From assembly GCF_002355635.1 (NCBI RefSeq), contig NZ_AP017558.1, positions 806,001 to 870,000 of the forward strand: a stretch of 64,000 nucleotides of DNA, in the 5' to 3' direction. Source of the DNA: Halopenitus persicus (GTDB taxonomy: Archaea > Halobacteriota > Halobacteria > Halobacteriales > Haloferacaceae). The position numbers were made by a program, and so were the translations under genes. The notes beneath the pieces are model-generated. The model saw nothing but the letters and a program-made list of their open reading frames with translations. It was not told where the DNA came from and ran no database searches. Positions 33,791 through 43,030 of this stretch are shown piece by piece. Each line of letters opens with the position of its first letter. The first letter of the stretch is position 1.

Positions 33791-35809
33791 ATGGTAGAGG
33801 ATGACTATTACGTGAGCATCGATACCGGCGGGACCTTCACCGACGGCTACGTGTCGTCTCCGGACGGATCGACGACGGTCAAGGTCCCGACGACGGACCA
33901 CGACCTCACGGTGTGTTTCCGCAACTGCATCGACAAGGCGGCGGCCAAGCTCGACAAGCCGACCGAGGAGTTCCTCGTCGACACGGACGTCATCCGGTTC
34001 TCGACGACGATCGGGACGAACACGATCATCGAACGGTCGGGCCCGAAGATCGGGCTCATCGCGACCGCCGGCGAGGAGGACGACCTGTTCAGCGCCGAGG
34101 ACGCGGACGAGGGACTGATCGCGGGCGATGACCTCGTGATCGGCGTCGAGGAGCGGACCGACGCGGACGGCGAGGTGGTCGACCCCGTCGACGCCGACGA
34201 GGTACAGGCGGCCGCCAAGACCCTGATGAACAGGGGCGCGAAGCTCCTGCTCATCAGCTTCGCCAACTCGTTTCACGACGAGACGAACGAGGAGCGGGCG
34301 CGCACGGTCATCGAGACCGAGTATCCGCCCCACTACCTCGGTCCCAACCAGGTGCTGACCGCCAACGAGGTCAGCAGCCGGCCGGGATATCGAACGCGAA
34401 CGTACACGGCCCTGGTCAACGCGTACGTGCACCGGCCGATGGCCCGGTCGCTTTATAAGGCGGAGGACGACGCCCGAAACAGCGGCTACTCGAACCCGCT
34501 GCTCATCGGCCAGTCCACCGGCGGCGTCGCCGGCGTCTCCAAGACCGTCGCGTTACACACCTACAACTCCGGCCCGGTCGCGGGGGTGCTCGGGGCCGAC
34601 GCGTTCCGGGAGCTGTACGACCTGGACTCGGTGATGAGCGCCGACATGGGCGGCACGAGCATCGACCTGGGAACGATCGTCGACGGCGAGCTCGAGCGAA
34701 ACCTTCTGCCGGAGGTCGCGGACATGCCGGTCCACGTCCCGATGATCGACGTCCACACGGCGGGCGCCGGCGGCGGAAGCGTCGCCTCGGTGAGCGACGG
34801 GGAGCTCTCGGTCGGCCCCGAAAGCGCCGGCGCGGAGCCGGGCCCGGCGTGTTACGACCTCGGCGGATTCCAGCCGACGACGACGGACGCGGACGTCGCG
34901 CTGGGCTACATCGACCCGGACTACTTCCTCGGCGGGGACCAGCAGCTCAACGCGGACCGGGCCGAGGAGGCGCTCGAACGGCAGGTCGCCGACCCGCTCG
35001 GCGTCTCGGTCGCGGAGGCCGCGCTCCAGGTCAGACGGCGCGTCGATCGGAACATCGCCGACAGCATCGAATCGCAGCTGGCCGAGCGCGGCGAGGACCC
35101 GGCGGACGTCACCCTGATCGCCTACGGGGGCGCGGGGCCGACCCACTGCTGTACCTTCGCCGAGGCGGCCGGCATCAACCGCGTCATCACCGCCCCCGCG
35201 GCGGCCGAGTTCAGCGCCTTCGGCGGAGCGACCCTGGACGTCGAACACCGCTACTCGGAGGCGCTCGGCGAAACCGTCGTGGGCGACGTCCCCTCCGTCG
35301 ACGAGAAGGCGTTCGATCGAACCGTCGAGCGGCTGGAGGCGGAGGCGATCCAGGACATGGCCGGGGAGGGGTTCGACGCGGACGACGTCGCGCTCCAAAC
35401 GTCGATCCTGGCGCGTCTCGGCGACGAGACCCGCGAGGTCGACGTGCCGTCCCGGCTCGCGGGACCGGACGATCTGGCCCCCGTGATCGACGCGTTCGAC
35501 GCGGACCCGGAGGACGAGATCGACCTCGACACGCTGGTGTTGACCGCCGTCGGGCCCGTCGCCACCGAGGACCTGGACCGCCACGATCTCGGGGACGCCG
35601 ACCCCGGCGACGCCCGAAAGGGGTCCCGCGAGGCGTACTGGCCCGTCGACGGCTGGGTCGAAACCGACGTCTACCAGCGTGAGGACCTCGCGCCCGGCAA
35701 CGTCGTCGAGGGACGAGCACTGATCGAGGCGACCGACACGACCTACGTCGTCCCGGACGGCTGGACGTACACGATCGACGAATACGCAAACGGGATCATC
35801 GAACGATGA
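33791..35809 (+). CDS. HyuA-type subunit 1 of an acetophenone-carboxylase-like complex
   Basis: A 672-residue hydantoinase A/oxoprolinase-family protein. The N-terminal ASKHA ATP-binding motif is SIDTGGTFTDGYV (Asp11). Further motifs are FSTTIGTNTIIER, GQSTGGVAG, DMGGTSIDLG and HTAGAGGGSVASV, and the C-terminal half is the all-beta HyuA domain. In acetone and acetophenone carboxylases this subunit phosphorylates the ketone enolate or bicarbonate using ATP. It is the first gene of a tightly packed operon and overlaps the next gene (ATGA). A hydantoinase role is the alternative, but the gamma subunit in the operon favours a carboxylase. Confidence 0.85.
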   Translation: MVEDDYYVSIDTGGTFTDGYVSSPDGSTTVKVPTTDHDLTVCFRNCIDKAAAKLDKPTEEFLVDTDVIRFSTTIGTNTIIERSGPKIGLIATAGEEDDLFSAEDADEGLIAGDDLVIGVEERTDADGEVVDPVDADEVQAAAKTLMNRGAKLLLISFANSFHDETNEERARTVIETEYPPHYLGPNQVLTANEVSSRPGYRTRTYTALVNAYVHRPMARSLYKAEDDARNSGYSNPLLIGQSTGGVAGVSKTVALHTYNSGPVAGVLGADAFRELYDLDSVMSADMGGTSIDLGTIVDGELERNLLPEVADMPVHVPMIDVHTAGAGGGSVASVSDGELSVGPESAGAEPGPACYDLGGFQPTTTDADVALGYIDPDYFLGGDQQLNADRAEEALERQVADPLGVSVAEAALQVRRRVDRNIADSIESQLAERGEDPADVTLIAYGGAGPTHCCTFAEAAGINRVITAPAAAEFSAFGGATLDVEHRYSEALGETVVGDVPSVDEKAFDRTVERLEAEAIQDMAGEGFDADDVALQTSILARLGDETREVDVPSRLAGPDDLAPVIDAFDADPEDEIDLDTLVLTAVGPVATEDLDRHDLGDADPGDARKGSREAYWPVDGWVETDVYQREDLAPGNVVEGRALIEATDTTYVVPDGWTYTIDEYANGIIER

Positions 35810-36765
35810 GCTTCGGATCGCCGCCGGCCGTCGACTACCTGGACGGGCTCTCGACGGAGCAGCCGTTCGTGCCCCTCGTCGACACGCTGGCGGCGGAGAT
35901 CAACCAGGTTCCCCACGAGGTGTACCACCGGGACGCGACGCAGTCGGCGAACGGCCGGCAGCGCGCACAGCGGCTGTTCGAACACGACGCGGTGGCGACC
36001 ACCCTCGACCGGACGCTGCTGTGTGACGTCCTCGACGCCGCCGTCGAGTGGAGCGACGAGGCCGACCGGTTCGTCGTCGAATCGGTCTCCGGGAGCGGCG
36101 AGCTGAGCGCGCCGACCGACGTGGCTGCCGCAGGACGCGTTCCCACGGTCCTCGACGTAACGGAGCGGCTCGCCGCGACCCTCGACGACGTCGCGGTCGT
36201 CGGCGGGCTCCCCGGCCCGGTGGCGACGTTCAACGAGCTGCTGGCGGACGCACGCCTCGACGCGAACCCGGAGACGACCGCGCTGATCCGCGAGGTCTTC
36301 GGCGACGTGGCGCGGGCGTACGGCCGAGCTGGCGTCGACGCGTTCCTCGTGACCGAGTTCGCCACGGGGGCCCAGTCGCCGGCCGCCGTCGTCGAGACGG
36401 ACGTCGGGGCGCTGGAGATGCTCGGAAACATCGCCGAGTTCTTCGGCGTTCCCGTGGCGTTCGTGCCGGAGGGATACGACGTTGACGTCGCGGCCGAGAT
36501 CGCCGAGCGGACGCCGATCGACGGCGTCCTGCTGGACAGCAGCGATCCCGCGACGCTGGCCGACCGGTTCCCCGACCTTCGCGTCGGCGGCGGGATCACC
36601 CCCGAGCTGCTCGCGGAGTCGACCGACGAGATCGAGTCCACGATCGAGGCCCGCTTCGAGGCCGCGCCGAGCGCGGTGTTCCCCGCCAGCGGAACCGAGA
36701 TCCTGCCGGAAACGCACCCGAGCAAGCTCAAGGCCGTCTCACGGGCCGTGGGGGCGACGACGTGA
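35806..36765 (+). CDS. UroD-like TIM-barrel protein, ~34 kDa (possible epsilon-type subunit)
   Basis: A 319-residue protein with the general plan of the uroporphyrinogen decarboxylase/MtaA superfamily: GGLPGPVATFNEL (133-145), YGRAGVDAFLVTEFATG (172-188), then DGVLLDSSDP, LRVGGGITPELLA (258-270) and FPASGTEILPETHPSKLKA (292-310), which matches the UroD C-terminal pattern. The His/Cys zinc ligands of MtaA-type methyltransferases are not visible. Size and position fit the fifth (epsilon, 34 kDa) component needed by acetophenone carboxylase; whether it is homologous to that subunit I cannot check. It overlaps the upstream HyuA gene by four bases. Confidence 0.6.
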   Translation: MSFGSPPAVDYLDGLSTEQPFVPLVDTLAAEINQVPHEVYHRDATQSANGRQRAQRLFEHDAVATTLDRTLLCDVLDAAVEWSDEADRFVVESVSGSGELSAPTDVAAAGRVPTVLDVTERLAATLDDVAVVGGLPGPVATFNELLADARLDANPETTALIREVFGDVARAYGRAGVDAFLVTEFATGAQSPAAVVETDVGALEMLGNIAEFFGVPVAFVPEGYDVDVAAEIAERTPIDGVLLDSSDPATLADRFPDLRVGGGITPELLAESTDEIESTIEARFEAAPSAVFPASGTEILPETHPSKLKAVSRAVGATT

Positions 36766-36782
36766 GAGACGCAAGAGAAACG

Positions 36783-36902
36783 ATGACAGGACACACCCAC
36801 ACACCGAACGCGACCGACGGAACCGCATCGATCGGCCGAACCGAACGGCCACCCGAACCGACCGACGCAGTCGAGCACGACCGACGGAGTGAGACCAGAT
36901 GA
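36783..36902 (+). CDS. Possible 39-residue small protein within the operon
   Basis: ATG at 36783, 17 nt after the preceding stop. It ends in a TGA that overlaps the ATG of the gamma-subunit gene (ATGA), exactly the coupling used elsewhere in this operon. The product is hydrophilic, rich in T/P/R/E/H (starts MTGHTHTPNATDGTAS). It may be a real small subunit or a translational bridge keeping ribosomes on the message. No family is recognised, and it could be chance. Confidence 0.35.
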   Translation: MTGHTHTPNATDGTASIGRTERPPEPTDAVEHDRRSETR

Positions 36903-37240
36903 GCACGACGAAACGGATCACGGAATATCTGGAGATCGACCTCGAGGACCGGACGTGGACCTGCACCGAGTGTGCCGAGACCATCGCGCCGGCCGACGAG
37001 AACTACAAACGCGGCTGCCTGGTGCGCGAACGCCATCCGCACGAGGTCCACCGACCACTGATCGAGGACGCGGACTACTCGTTCGCGCCGGACCCCGACT
37101 GGGTGCGGATCGTGGAGTTCTATTGCCCGGGCTGCGGGACGATGGTCGAAAACGAGTACCTCCCGCCGGGACACCCGATCACCCACGACACCGAGCTGGA
37201 CGTGGACGCGCTGGCGGAAGAGCACGGAGGGTCGCAATGA
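36899..37240 (+). CDS. Acetone/acetophenone carboxylase gamma subunit
   Basis: A 113-residue zinc-binding protein of the acetone carboxylase gamma family. It has CxxC pairs Cys22/Cys25 and Cys76/Cys79 (FYCPGCGTMVENEY), an extra Cys40, and the family ending LPPGHPITHDTELD. In known carboxylases the gamma subunit bridges the HyuA- and HyuB-type subunits. Its presence is the strongest argument that this operon encodes a ketone carboxylase rather than a hydantoinase. Start and stop both overlap neighbours by four bases. Confidence 0.85.
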   Translation: MSTTKRITEYLEIDLEDRTWTCTECAETIAPADENYKRGCLVRERHPHEVHRPLIEDADYSFAPDPDWVRIVEFYCPGCGTMVENEYLPPGHPITHDTELDVDALAEEHGGSQ

Positions 37241-39384
37241 CGACGCGGATCAACATCGACGCGGGCGGGACGTTCACCGACTGCTTCACCCTCCACGACG
37301 GCGAGGCGGTCTCGGCGAAGACGCCGACGACCGAACACGACATGTCGGAGTGTTTCTTCCAGGGGATCCGCAAGTGTGCGTCCCAGCTCGACGTCGGCCT
37401 CGACGACCTCATCGCCGACGTGGACTCGATCCGGTACTCCACGACGACCGCGATGAACCGGCTGATCGAGCGGAAGGGCCCAAAGCTCGGGCTGCTCACC
37501 ACGGCCGGCGTGCAGGACTACCCGCAGATCGGTCGCGGCCCGCGCTGGGCGGACGGGCTCACCGACAGCGAGCAGCGGAACATCTCCGACGCGAAGAAGC
37601 CGGAGTACCTCGTCCCCGACTCCCGAACCAAGGGGATCCGCGAGCGCGTCGACAGCGAGGGGGCCGTGCTTCGACCGCTCGACGAGGAGCATGCCCGCGA
37701 GCAGATCCGCGACCTCGTCGACCGGGGCGCGCGGGCGATCGTCGTCAACCTGCTGTGGTCCTACGAGTACCCCGAACACGAACAGCGGATCCGGGAGCTC
37801 GTCCGCGAGGAGTATCCGCCCTCGTACCTCGGGAGCATCCCCGTGTTCCTCTCCTCGGAGGTGATGCCGACCAAACAGGAGTACGAGCGGACCAACACGA
37901 CGCTGCTCGACGCCTACCTCTCGGAGCTGATGCAGGAGCACATCGCCGACATCAAGGAGCGGCTGGAGGCGTACGGCTACGAGGGGGACGTCCAGATGCT
38001 GCACAACACCGGCGGCATGGCCGAGTCCTACAAGACGACCGCCGTCGAGACATTCAACGGCGGCCCCGTCGCCGGGCTGAAGGGCGGCGAGTACCTCTGT
38101 GACGTGCTCGGCTACGACAAGGCGGTCGTGACCGACATGGGCGGCACGAGCTTCGACATCGGCATCCTCACCCAGGGCGGCGTTCAGTCCTACGAGTTCG
38201 AGCCCATCATCGACCGCTGGCGCGTCTCGGGGACGATGATCGAGTCGAAGTCGATCGGCGCGGGCGGCGGGTCGATCGCCTCCGTCAACGACGAGCTCGG
38301 CGGCCGGCTGGAGGTCGGTCCCGAGAGCGCCGGCGCGGACCCCGGTCCGGCCTGTTACAACCGGGGCGGCACGAAGCCGACCGTCACCGACGCGGACGTG
38401 GTGCTCGGGTTCATCGACCCCGAGAAGTTCTACGCCGGCAACCAGCGGCTGGCAGTGGACCGCGCCGAGGAGGCGATCGAGACCCACGTCGCCGACCCGG
38501 CGGGGATGTCTGTCTCCGAGGCCGCACGCAACATCCGCCGGATCGCCGACGGCAACATGGGCAACACGGTCCGCAAGGAGACGATGCTTCGGGGCCACGA
38601 CCCGCGGGAGTTCATCCTCTACAGCTTCGGCGGGGCCGGTCCCCTCCACGCCGCCTCCTACTCGTCGTACCTCGACATCGACACCGTCGTGACGACGCCG
38701 TACTCGCCGGTCTTCTGCGCGATGGGGTCGGCGACGATGGACACGCTGCACATCTACGAGCAGTCCAACTCGATGTACCTGCGCGAGTCGGGCGAGGAGG
38801 CCACGTACGCGACCGACTACGAGTCGTTCAACGAGACCGTCGCGGACCTGCAGGCGAAGGGCCGACGCGACATCGAGAGCGAGGGCTACGACCCCGACGA
38901 CATCACCTACGAGCTCGAGCTCGACATGCGGTTCGGCGGACAGATCCACGTCGCCCGCGTTCGCTCGCCCCGGATCGAGATCCACGACGAGGCCGACGTC
39001 GAGGCGATCTGTGACCACTTCATCGACCAGTACACGGACCGGTTCTCCTCGTACTCGGTGACGCCGAGCCACGGCATCACCGTCGAGAACTTCGCGCTGA
39101 AGTCCCGCGTCGAGAGCTCGGACATCGACCTGCCGACCACGGCGGTCGGCGAACACGATCCGGCGGAGGCCCGGGCAGGCACTCGGGACGTCCACTGGGA
39201 GTCGAGCGACGGGACCGTCTCGACCCCGGTCTTCGAATACGGCGACGTCCGTCCGGGAATGGAGATCCGGGGCCCGGCGGTCGTCGACGCGGACTACACG
39301 ACGACCGCGGTCCCCGACGGCTGGACGTACCGAATGGACGACTACCGAAACGGAATCCTGGAAACGAACGGAGCAACCCAATGA
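37237..39384 (+). CDS. HyuA-type subunit 2 of an acetophenone-carboxylase-like complex
   Basis: A 715-residue HyuA-family protein, paralogous to the first gene of the operon. The ASKHA motif is RINIDAGGTFTDCF; others are STTTAMNRLIERKGPK, NTGGMAESYKTTAVETFNGG, TDMGGTSFDIG and GAGGGSIASVND. ATG at 37237 overlaps the gamma-subunit stop; longer upstream frames are shadows. Two non-identical HyuA subunits in one operon is the arrangement of acetophenone carboxylase (alpha and alpha'), unlike acetone carboxylase, which has one. Confidence 0.87.
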   Translation: MTTRINIDAGGTFTDCFTLHDGEAVSAKTPTTEHDMSECFFQGIRKCASQLDVGLDDLIADVDSIRYSTTTAMNRLIERKGPKLGLLTTAGVQDYPQIGRGPRWADGLTDSEQRNISDAKKPEYLVPDSRTKGIRERVDSEGAVLRPLDEEHAREQIRDLVDRGARAIVVNLLWSYEYPEHEQRIRELVREEYPPSYLGSIPVFLSSEVMPTKQEYERTNTTLLDAYLSELMQEHIADIKERLEAYGYEGDVQMLHNTGGMAESYKTTAVETFNGGPVAGLKGGEYLCDVLGYDKAVVTDMGGTSFDIGILTQGGVQSYEFEPIIDRWRVSGTMIESKSIGAGGGSIASVNDELGGRLEVGPESAGADPGPACYNRGGTKPTVTDADVVLGFIDPEKFYAGNQRLAVDRAEEAIETHVADPAGMSVSEAARNIRRIADGNMGNTVRKETMLRGHDPREFILYSFGGAGPLHAASYSSYLDIDTVVTTPYSPVFCAMGSATMDTLHIYEQSNSMYLRESGEEATYATDYESFNETVADLQAKGRRDIESEGYDPDDITYELELDMRFGGQIHVARVRSPRIEIHDEADVEAICDHFIDQYTDRFSSYSVTPSHGITVENFALKSRVESSDIDLPTTAVGEHDPAEARAGTRDVHWESSDGTVSTPVFEYGDVRPGMEIRGPAVVDADYTTTAVPDGWTYRMDDYRNGILETNGATQ

Positions 39385-41441
39385 CTGTCAACCGCGACCA
39401 ACTGATCGACTGGCTCGACCTGGAGGAACCGACCGACGAGGAGCTGGCCTGCATGGACGACCTCGGCCACGGCGACTACGAGATCTACTCGGAGCGTCTC
39501 CGGCTCATCCTCGACGAGGGCGTCGACGTCTTCGTGCGGTCTGGCGTCTCCCAGTTCATCGCCGCCCGCGACCTGGCGGTGGCGATCTACACGCCACAGG
39601 GGGATCTCATCGATTCGGCGGCGGGTGCGTACCTGCACGTCGTCACGGGGATCCCGCCGCTGAAGTACGTCATTAACAACTTCGCCGACGACGAGACCGT
39701 CGGCGTCGAGCCGGGCGACGTCTTCTACGCGAACGACGCGCTCTACGGCGGCATCCACAACCCGGACCAGATCGCCTTCATGCCGATCTTCCACGAGGGG
39801 GAGATCATGGCGTGGGTCTCCGCGGCGGTGCACACGACCGAGACCGGCGCGATCGAGCCCGGCGGGATGCCCATCTCGGCACGAACGCGCCACGACGAGG
39901 GGATGAAGCTCTCGCCGATCAAGATCGGGGAGGACTACCAGCTCAAGACCGACATGCTCGAGATGCAGAAGAACTTCATCTCGCGGGCGCCCCGGATGCA
40001 CGAGATCGACCTCCGGGCGCGGCTGACGACCTGCGACCGGGTCAGACGCCGGGTGAAGGACCTCATCATCGAGAAGCAGGGGCCCGATTTCTTCAAGGGG
40101 CTCATTCGCCGGAACATCGAGGAGTCCCGGCAGGGCGCAAAGGAGCGGGTCGACTCCTGGAACGACGGGACCTTCCGGACGGTCCACTTCGCCGACTCCG
40201 TGGGATACGAGGACGGCCTCTGGCGTCTCAACGCGACGATGGAGAAGGAGGGACCGGAGATATCCATCGACTACACCGGGACCTCACCGGAGAACGACGG
40301 CGCGTTCAACTCCCAGCCGGTCGCCTCGATCGCCCACACGGCGAACTACCTGTTCAGCGTTCCCTTCCACGACCTGCCGAAGAGCAACGGGACCTACGAC
40401 CTGATCGACTTCGAGATCCCGAAGGGGTCGGTCCTGTATCCGGACGCCGAGGCGTCGACCGTCCAGGCCGTGATGGTCAACCAGGTGGTGATGGACTCGA
40501 CCACGACGCTGTTCTCGCGGTCGATGTACGACGACGAGACCGAGAACGAACACGTCACGGCACCGATGGCAAACACCGGCGCCGGATACGCCTTCGGGGC
40601 GGTGAGCCAGCACGGGGAGCCGGTCGCCGACCTGATGTCGCACGCGCTGAACACCGACGGCACGGGCGGACAGGCCCGGCGGGACGGCGAGGACGAGGCG
40701 ATCTTCCCGTGGTGTCCGTTCGGGCACGCCTCGAACATGGAGTTCGTCGAGAACGAGTATCCGTTCACCCACCAGTACTTCCGGCACGGAACCGACTCGT
40801 GTGGGCACGGAAAACACCGCGGCGGGATCGGGATGCAGCTGGCGTACATGCAACACCACGTGCCCGCGGTCGAGTGGCTCTCGATCTGTCACAACTCGAA
40901 GCTCGTGACCGGCCAGGGGCTGTTCGGCGGGTATCCGCCCCGCACCATCCCCGGCCTCACCGTCACCGACTCGGACCTGAAGGAGCGGATGGCGAACGGG
41001 GAGTACGTCCCGGACGACATGATCGAACTCCTCCAGGAGCAGCCGCTCGACGCCGACTACAACGTTACCAGCCACGTCCGGGAGTCCCAGCCCTACGAGA
41101 ACGGCGACCTGTTCATCGGCCACTCCGGCGGCGGCTGCGGCTACGGTGACGCGCTCGAGCGCGATCCGGAGGCCGTGATGGACGACATCGAGGCCGACCG
41201 CGTCTCCCACTGGGCCGCCGAGAACATCTACGAGATCGAATACGACGAGGAGTCGCTGACCGTCGACGAGGAGGCGACCGAGAAGCGCCGCGAGCGCTAC
41301 CGGGAGCAGCGCCTCGAGGAGGCGGTCCCGTTCGAGGAGTTCGAGGACGAGTGGTCCGAGAAACGCCCGCCGGCGGAGATCCTCGAGCACTACGGCAGCT
41401 GGCCCGAGGCGGAGAAGGAAGGCCCCGTGCTCCGGATGTGA
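39381..41441 (+). CDS. HyuB-type subunit of an acetophenone-carboxylase-like complex
   Basis: A 686-residue hydantoinase B-family protein. It has the hallmark DVFYANDALYGGIHNPDQIAFMPIF region split by family-typical spacing, WVSAAVHTTETGAIEPGG, ISIDYTGTSPENDGAFNS, HGKHRGGIGMQLAYM and GHSGGGCGYGDALERDPE near the C-terminus. In carboxylases this subunit houses the metal site where CO2 is attached to the enol-phosphate. Overlaps the HyuA-2 gene by four bases. Confidence 0.88.
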   Translation: MTVNRDQLIDWLDLEEPTDEELACMDDLGHGDYEIYSERLRLILDEGVDVFVRSGVSQFIAARDLAVAIYTPQGDLIDSAAGAYLHVVTGIPPLKYVINNFADDETVGVEPGDVFYANDALYGGIHNPDQIAFMPIFHEGEIMAWVSAAVHTTETGAIEPGGMPISARTRHDEGMKLSPIKIGEDYQLKTDMLEMQKNFISRAPRMHEIDLRARLTTCDRVRRRVKDLIIEKQGPDFFKGLIRRNIEESRQGAKERVDSWNDGTFRTVHFADSVGYEDGLWRLNATMEKEGPEISIDYTGTSPENDGAFNSQPVASIAHTANYLFSVPFHDLPKSNGTYDLIDFEIPKGSVLYPDAEASTVQAVMVNQVVMDSTTTLFSRSMYDDETENEHVTAPMANTGAGYAFGAVSQHGEPVADLMSHALNTDGTGGQARRDGEDEAIFPWCPFGHASNMEFVENEYPFTHQYFRHGTDSCGHGKHRGGIGMQLAYMQHHVPAVEWLSICHNSKLVTGQGLFGGYPPRTIPGLTVTDSDLKERMANGEYVPDDMIELLQEQPLDADYNVTSHVRESQPYENGDLFIGHSGGGCGYGDALERDPEAVMDDIEADRVSHWAAENIYEIEYDEESLTVDEEATEKRRERYREQRLEEAVPFEEFEDEWSEKRPPAEILEHYGSWPEAEKEGPVLRM

Positions 41442-41523
41442 CGACCGGAGGCTGGTACGCCAACCAACAGACCATATTTCACACGTATTCAGACAAGATG
41501 ACAGACCGACACATTCGGACGCC

Positions 41524-42894
41524 ATGACCGACTCGTACGACCCGATCGAGACGGAACCGTACGACCCGATCGAGACGGAACCGTGGGACGACGTGGTGGC
41601 TCGCCACGAGTCGCTGCTGCCGGAGCAGATCGAATATCTCGCCGAGCACTCCGACTACTACCGTCGGAAGTTCCGGGAGTGGGACGTCGACCCGGCGTCG
41701 ATCACGACCCTCGAGGCGTTCCGGGAGATCCCGTTCACGACGAAGGAGGACGAGCGACGCAACCAGGCCGACCCGGACCCCGACCGCCCGCTCGGCACGC
41801 ACCAGGCGGTCCCGACCGCGGACCTGAACCGGACCATCTCCTCGTCGGGCACGACCGGCAAGCCGACCTACTTCGGGCTGACCGAGGCGGACCGCGAGCA
41901 CTGGAACGCGGTCATCAAGCGCTGCTTCCACGCCACCGGGATCCGCCCCGAGGAGACGGTGATATTCGGCGTCGGCCAGACGATGGTGCCGGGCGGCACG
42001 CCCTACTTCGAGGCGATGACCGAGCTCGGCGCCAACGTCGTCCCGGCGGGCGGCGGAAGCACCGAACGGCTGCTGGACGCCCTGCGGGACCTGCACGCGC
42101 CGGTGCTTTTCACGACGACCTCGCACCTGCGATACCTCACCGAGCGGGCGCCGGAGATCATCGACCAGGGCGTCGACGAGCTGCCGGCCGTCAAGCTGAT
42201 CGGCGGCGGCGGACCGGGAATCGCCTCCCCCGAGATCCGTGAGGCGCTCTACGAGGAATGGGACGCCGACCTGGTCCGCGAGCTGATGGGCCTCGGCGAC
42301 GTCATCGGCTGTCTGTGGGCCGAGTGCGTCGCGGAGGACGGAATGCACTACTGCGGACAGGGGCACGCCCACGTCGAGCTGATCGACCCCGACACGGAGG
42401 AGGCCATCCCGTTCGAGGCGGGCGCGGAGGGCGAGCTCGTGTACACCCCGCTGGGCCGCGAGGCCACGCCGCTGCTCCGGTACCGGTCGGGTGATTACGT
42501 CCGGATCACGGGCACCGACTGCGAGTGCGGGCGTACGTCGCCGCGGATGCAGTGTATCGGCCGCGTCGACGAGATGCTCATTTATAAGGGAATGAACGTG
42601 TTCCCGTCCGCGATCCGCGACGTCGTCGCCGAGGTCGAGGGCGCGCTCCCGTACGCCCGGGTCACGGTCCCCGACCCCGACGCCGTCCGCTTCGAGTCGC
42701 CGATCCCGGTGACCGTCGTGTTGGACCCGGACTCGGACCGGGACTCGAGCGCCGTCGTCGAGGACGCGATCGACCGCGTCCGGTCGCGGCTCAAGGTCCG
42801 TATCGACCCGCAGCCGGTCGCGCGCTCCGCGATCGAGCTCTCCGAGTACAAGACGAACCTCGTGGAGGTCGAGCCGCCGTCGACGGACGCGTAG
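41524..42894 (+). CDS. PaaK-like acyl-CoA ligase
   Basis: A 456-residue adenylate-forming enzyme of the phenylacetate-CoA ligase type. The AMP-binding P-loop SSGTTGKPTYFGL (107-119), the LRYRSGDYVRITG hinge region and a C-terminal lid (YKGMNVFPSAIRDV) are present. It is separated from hyuB by 82 nt on the same strand. It probably activates the beta-keto acid made by the carboxylase (as benzoylacetate-CoA ligase does in acetophenone degradation). The C-terminal half carries a cysteine cluster (CECGRTSPRMQC). The N-terminus contains a 24-bp duplication. Confidence 0.87.
   Translation: MTDSYDPIETEPYDPIETEPWDDVVARHESLLPEQIEYLAEHSDYYRRKFREWDVDPASITTLEAFREIPFTTKEDERRNQADPDPDRPLGTHQAVPTADLNRTISSSGTTGKPTYFGLTEADREHWNAVIKRCFHATGIRPEETVIFGVGQTMVPGGTPYFEAMTELGANVVPAGGGSTERLLDALRDLHAPVLFTTTSHLRYLTERAPEIIDQGVDELPAVKLIGGGGPGIASPEIREALYEEWDADLVRELMGLGDVIGCLWAECVAEDGMHYCGQGHAHVELIDPDTEEAIPFEAGAEGELVYTPLGREATPLLRYRSGDYVRITGTDCECGRTSPRMQCIGRVDEMLIYKGMNVFPSAIRDVVAEVEGALPYARVTVPDPDAVRFESPIPVTVVLDPDSDRDSSAVVEDAIDRVRSRLKVRIDPQPVARSAIELSEYKTNLVEVEPPSTDA
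41536..41583 (+). repeat. 24-bp perfect tandem duplication in the ligase N-terminus
   Basis: The two copies (41536-41559 and 41560-41583) are identical at every base and encode YDPIETEP twice. Absence of any divergence indicates a very recent duplication. Confidence 0.93.
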
Positions 42895-43030
42895 GCCGCC
42901 ACGAAACCAGTTGGGATTTATAAGTGCTCTACTGGTAATTTATAATATTGGAGGGTAAAAAGGACATACTTCTTAAATTAACGATCGTCGGATCGACACC
43001 GTACGGTGATGATCTCGACGGGGAGAATCG

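Noticed and set aside
33791-41441. Hydantoinase/5-oxoprolinase operon
   Set aside because: These lack the small zinc gamma subunit and a second HyuA-type subunit; the gene set fits ketone carboxylases better, though substrate remains unproven.
19926-42894. Insertion sequence or provirus
   Set aside because: No intact transposase, integrase, inverted termini or phage genes were found in the region.
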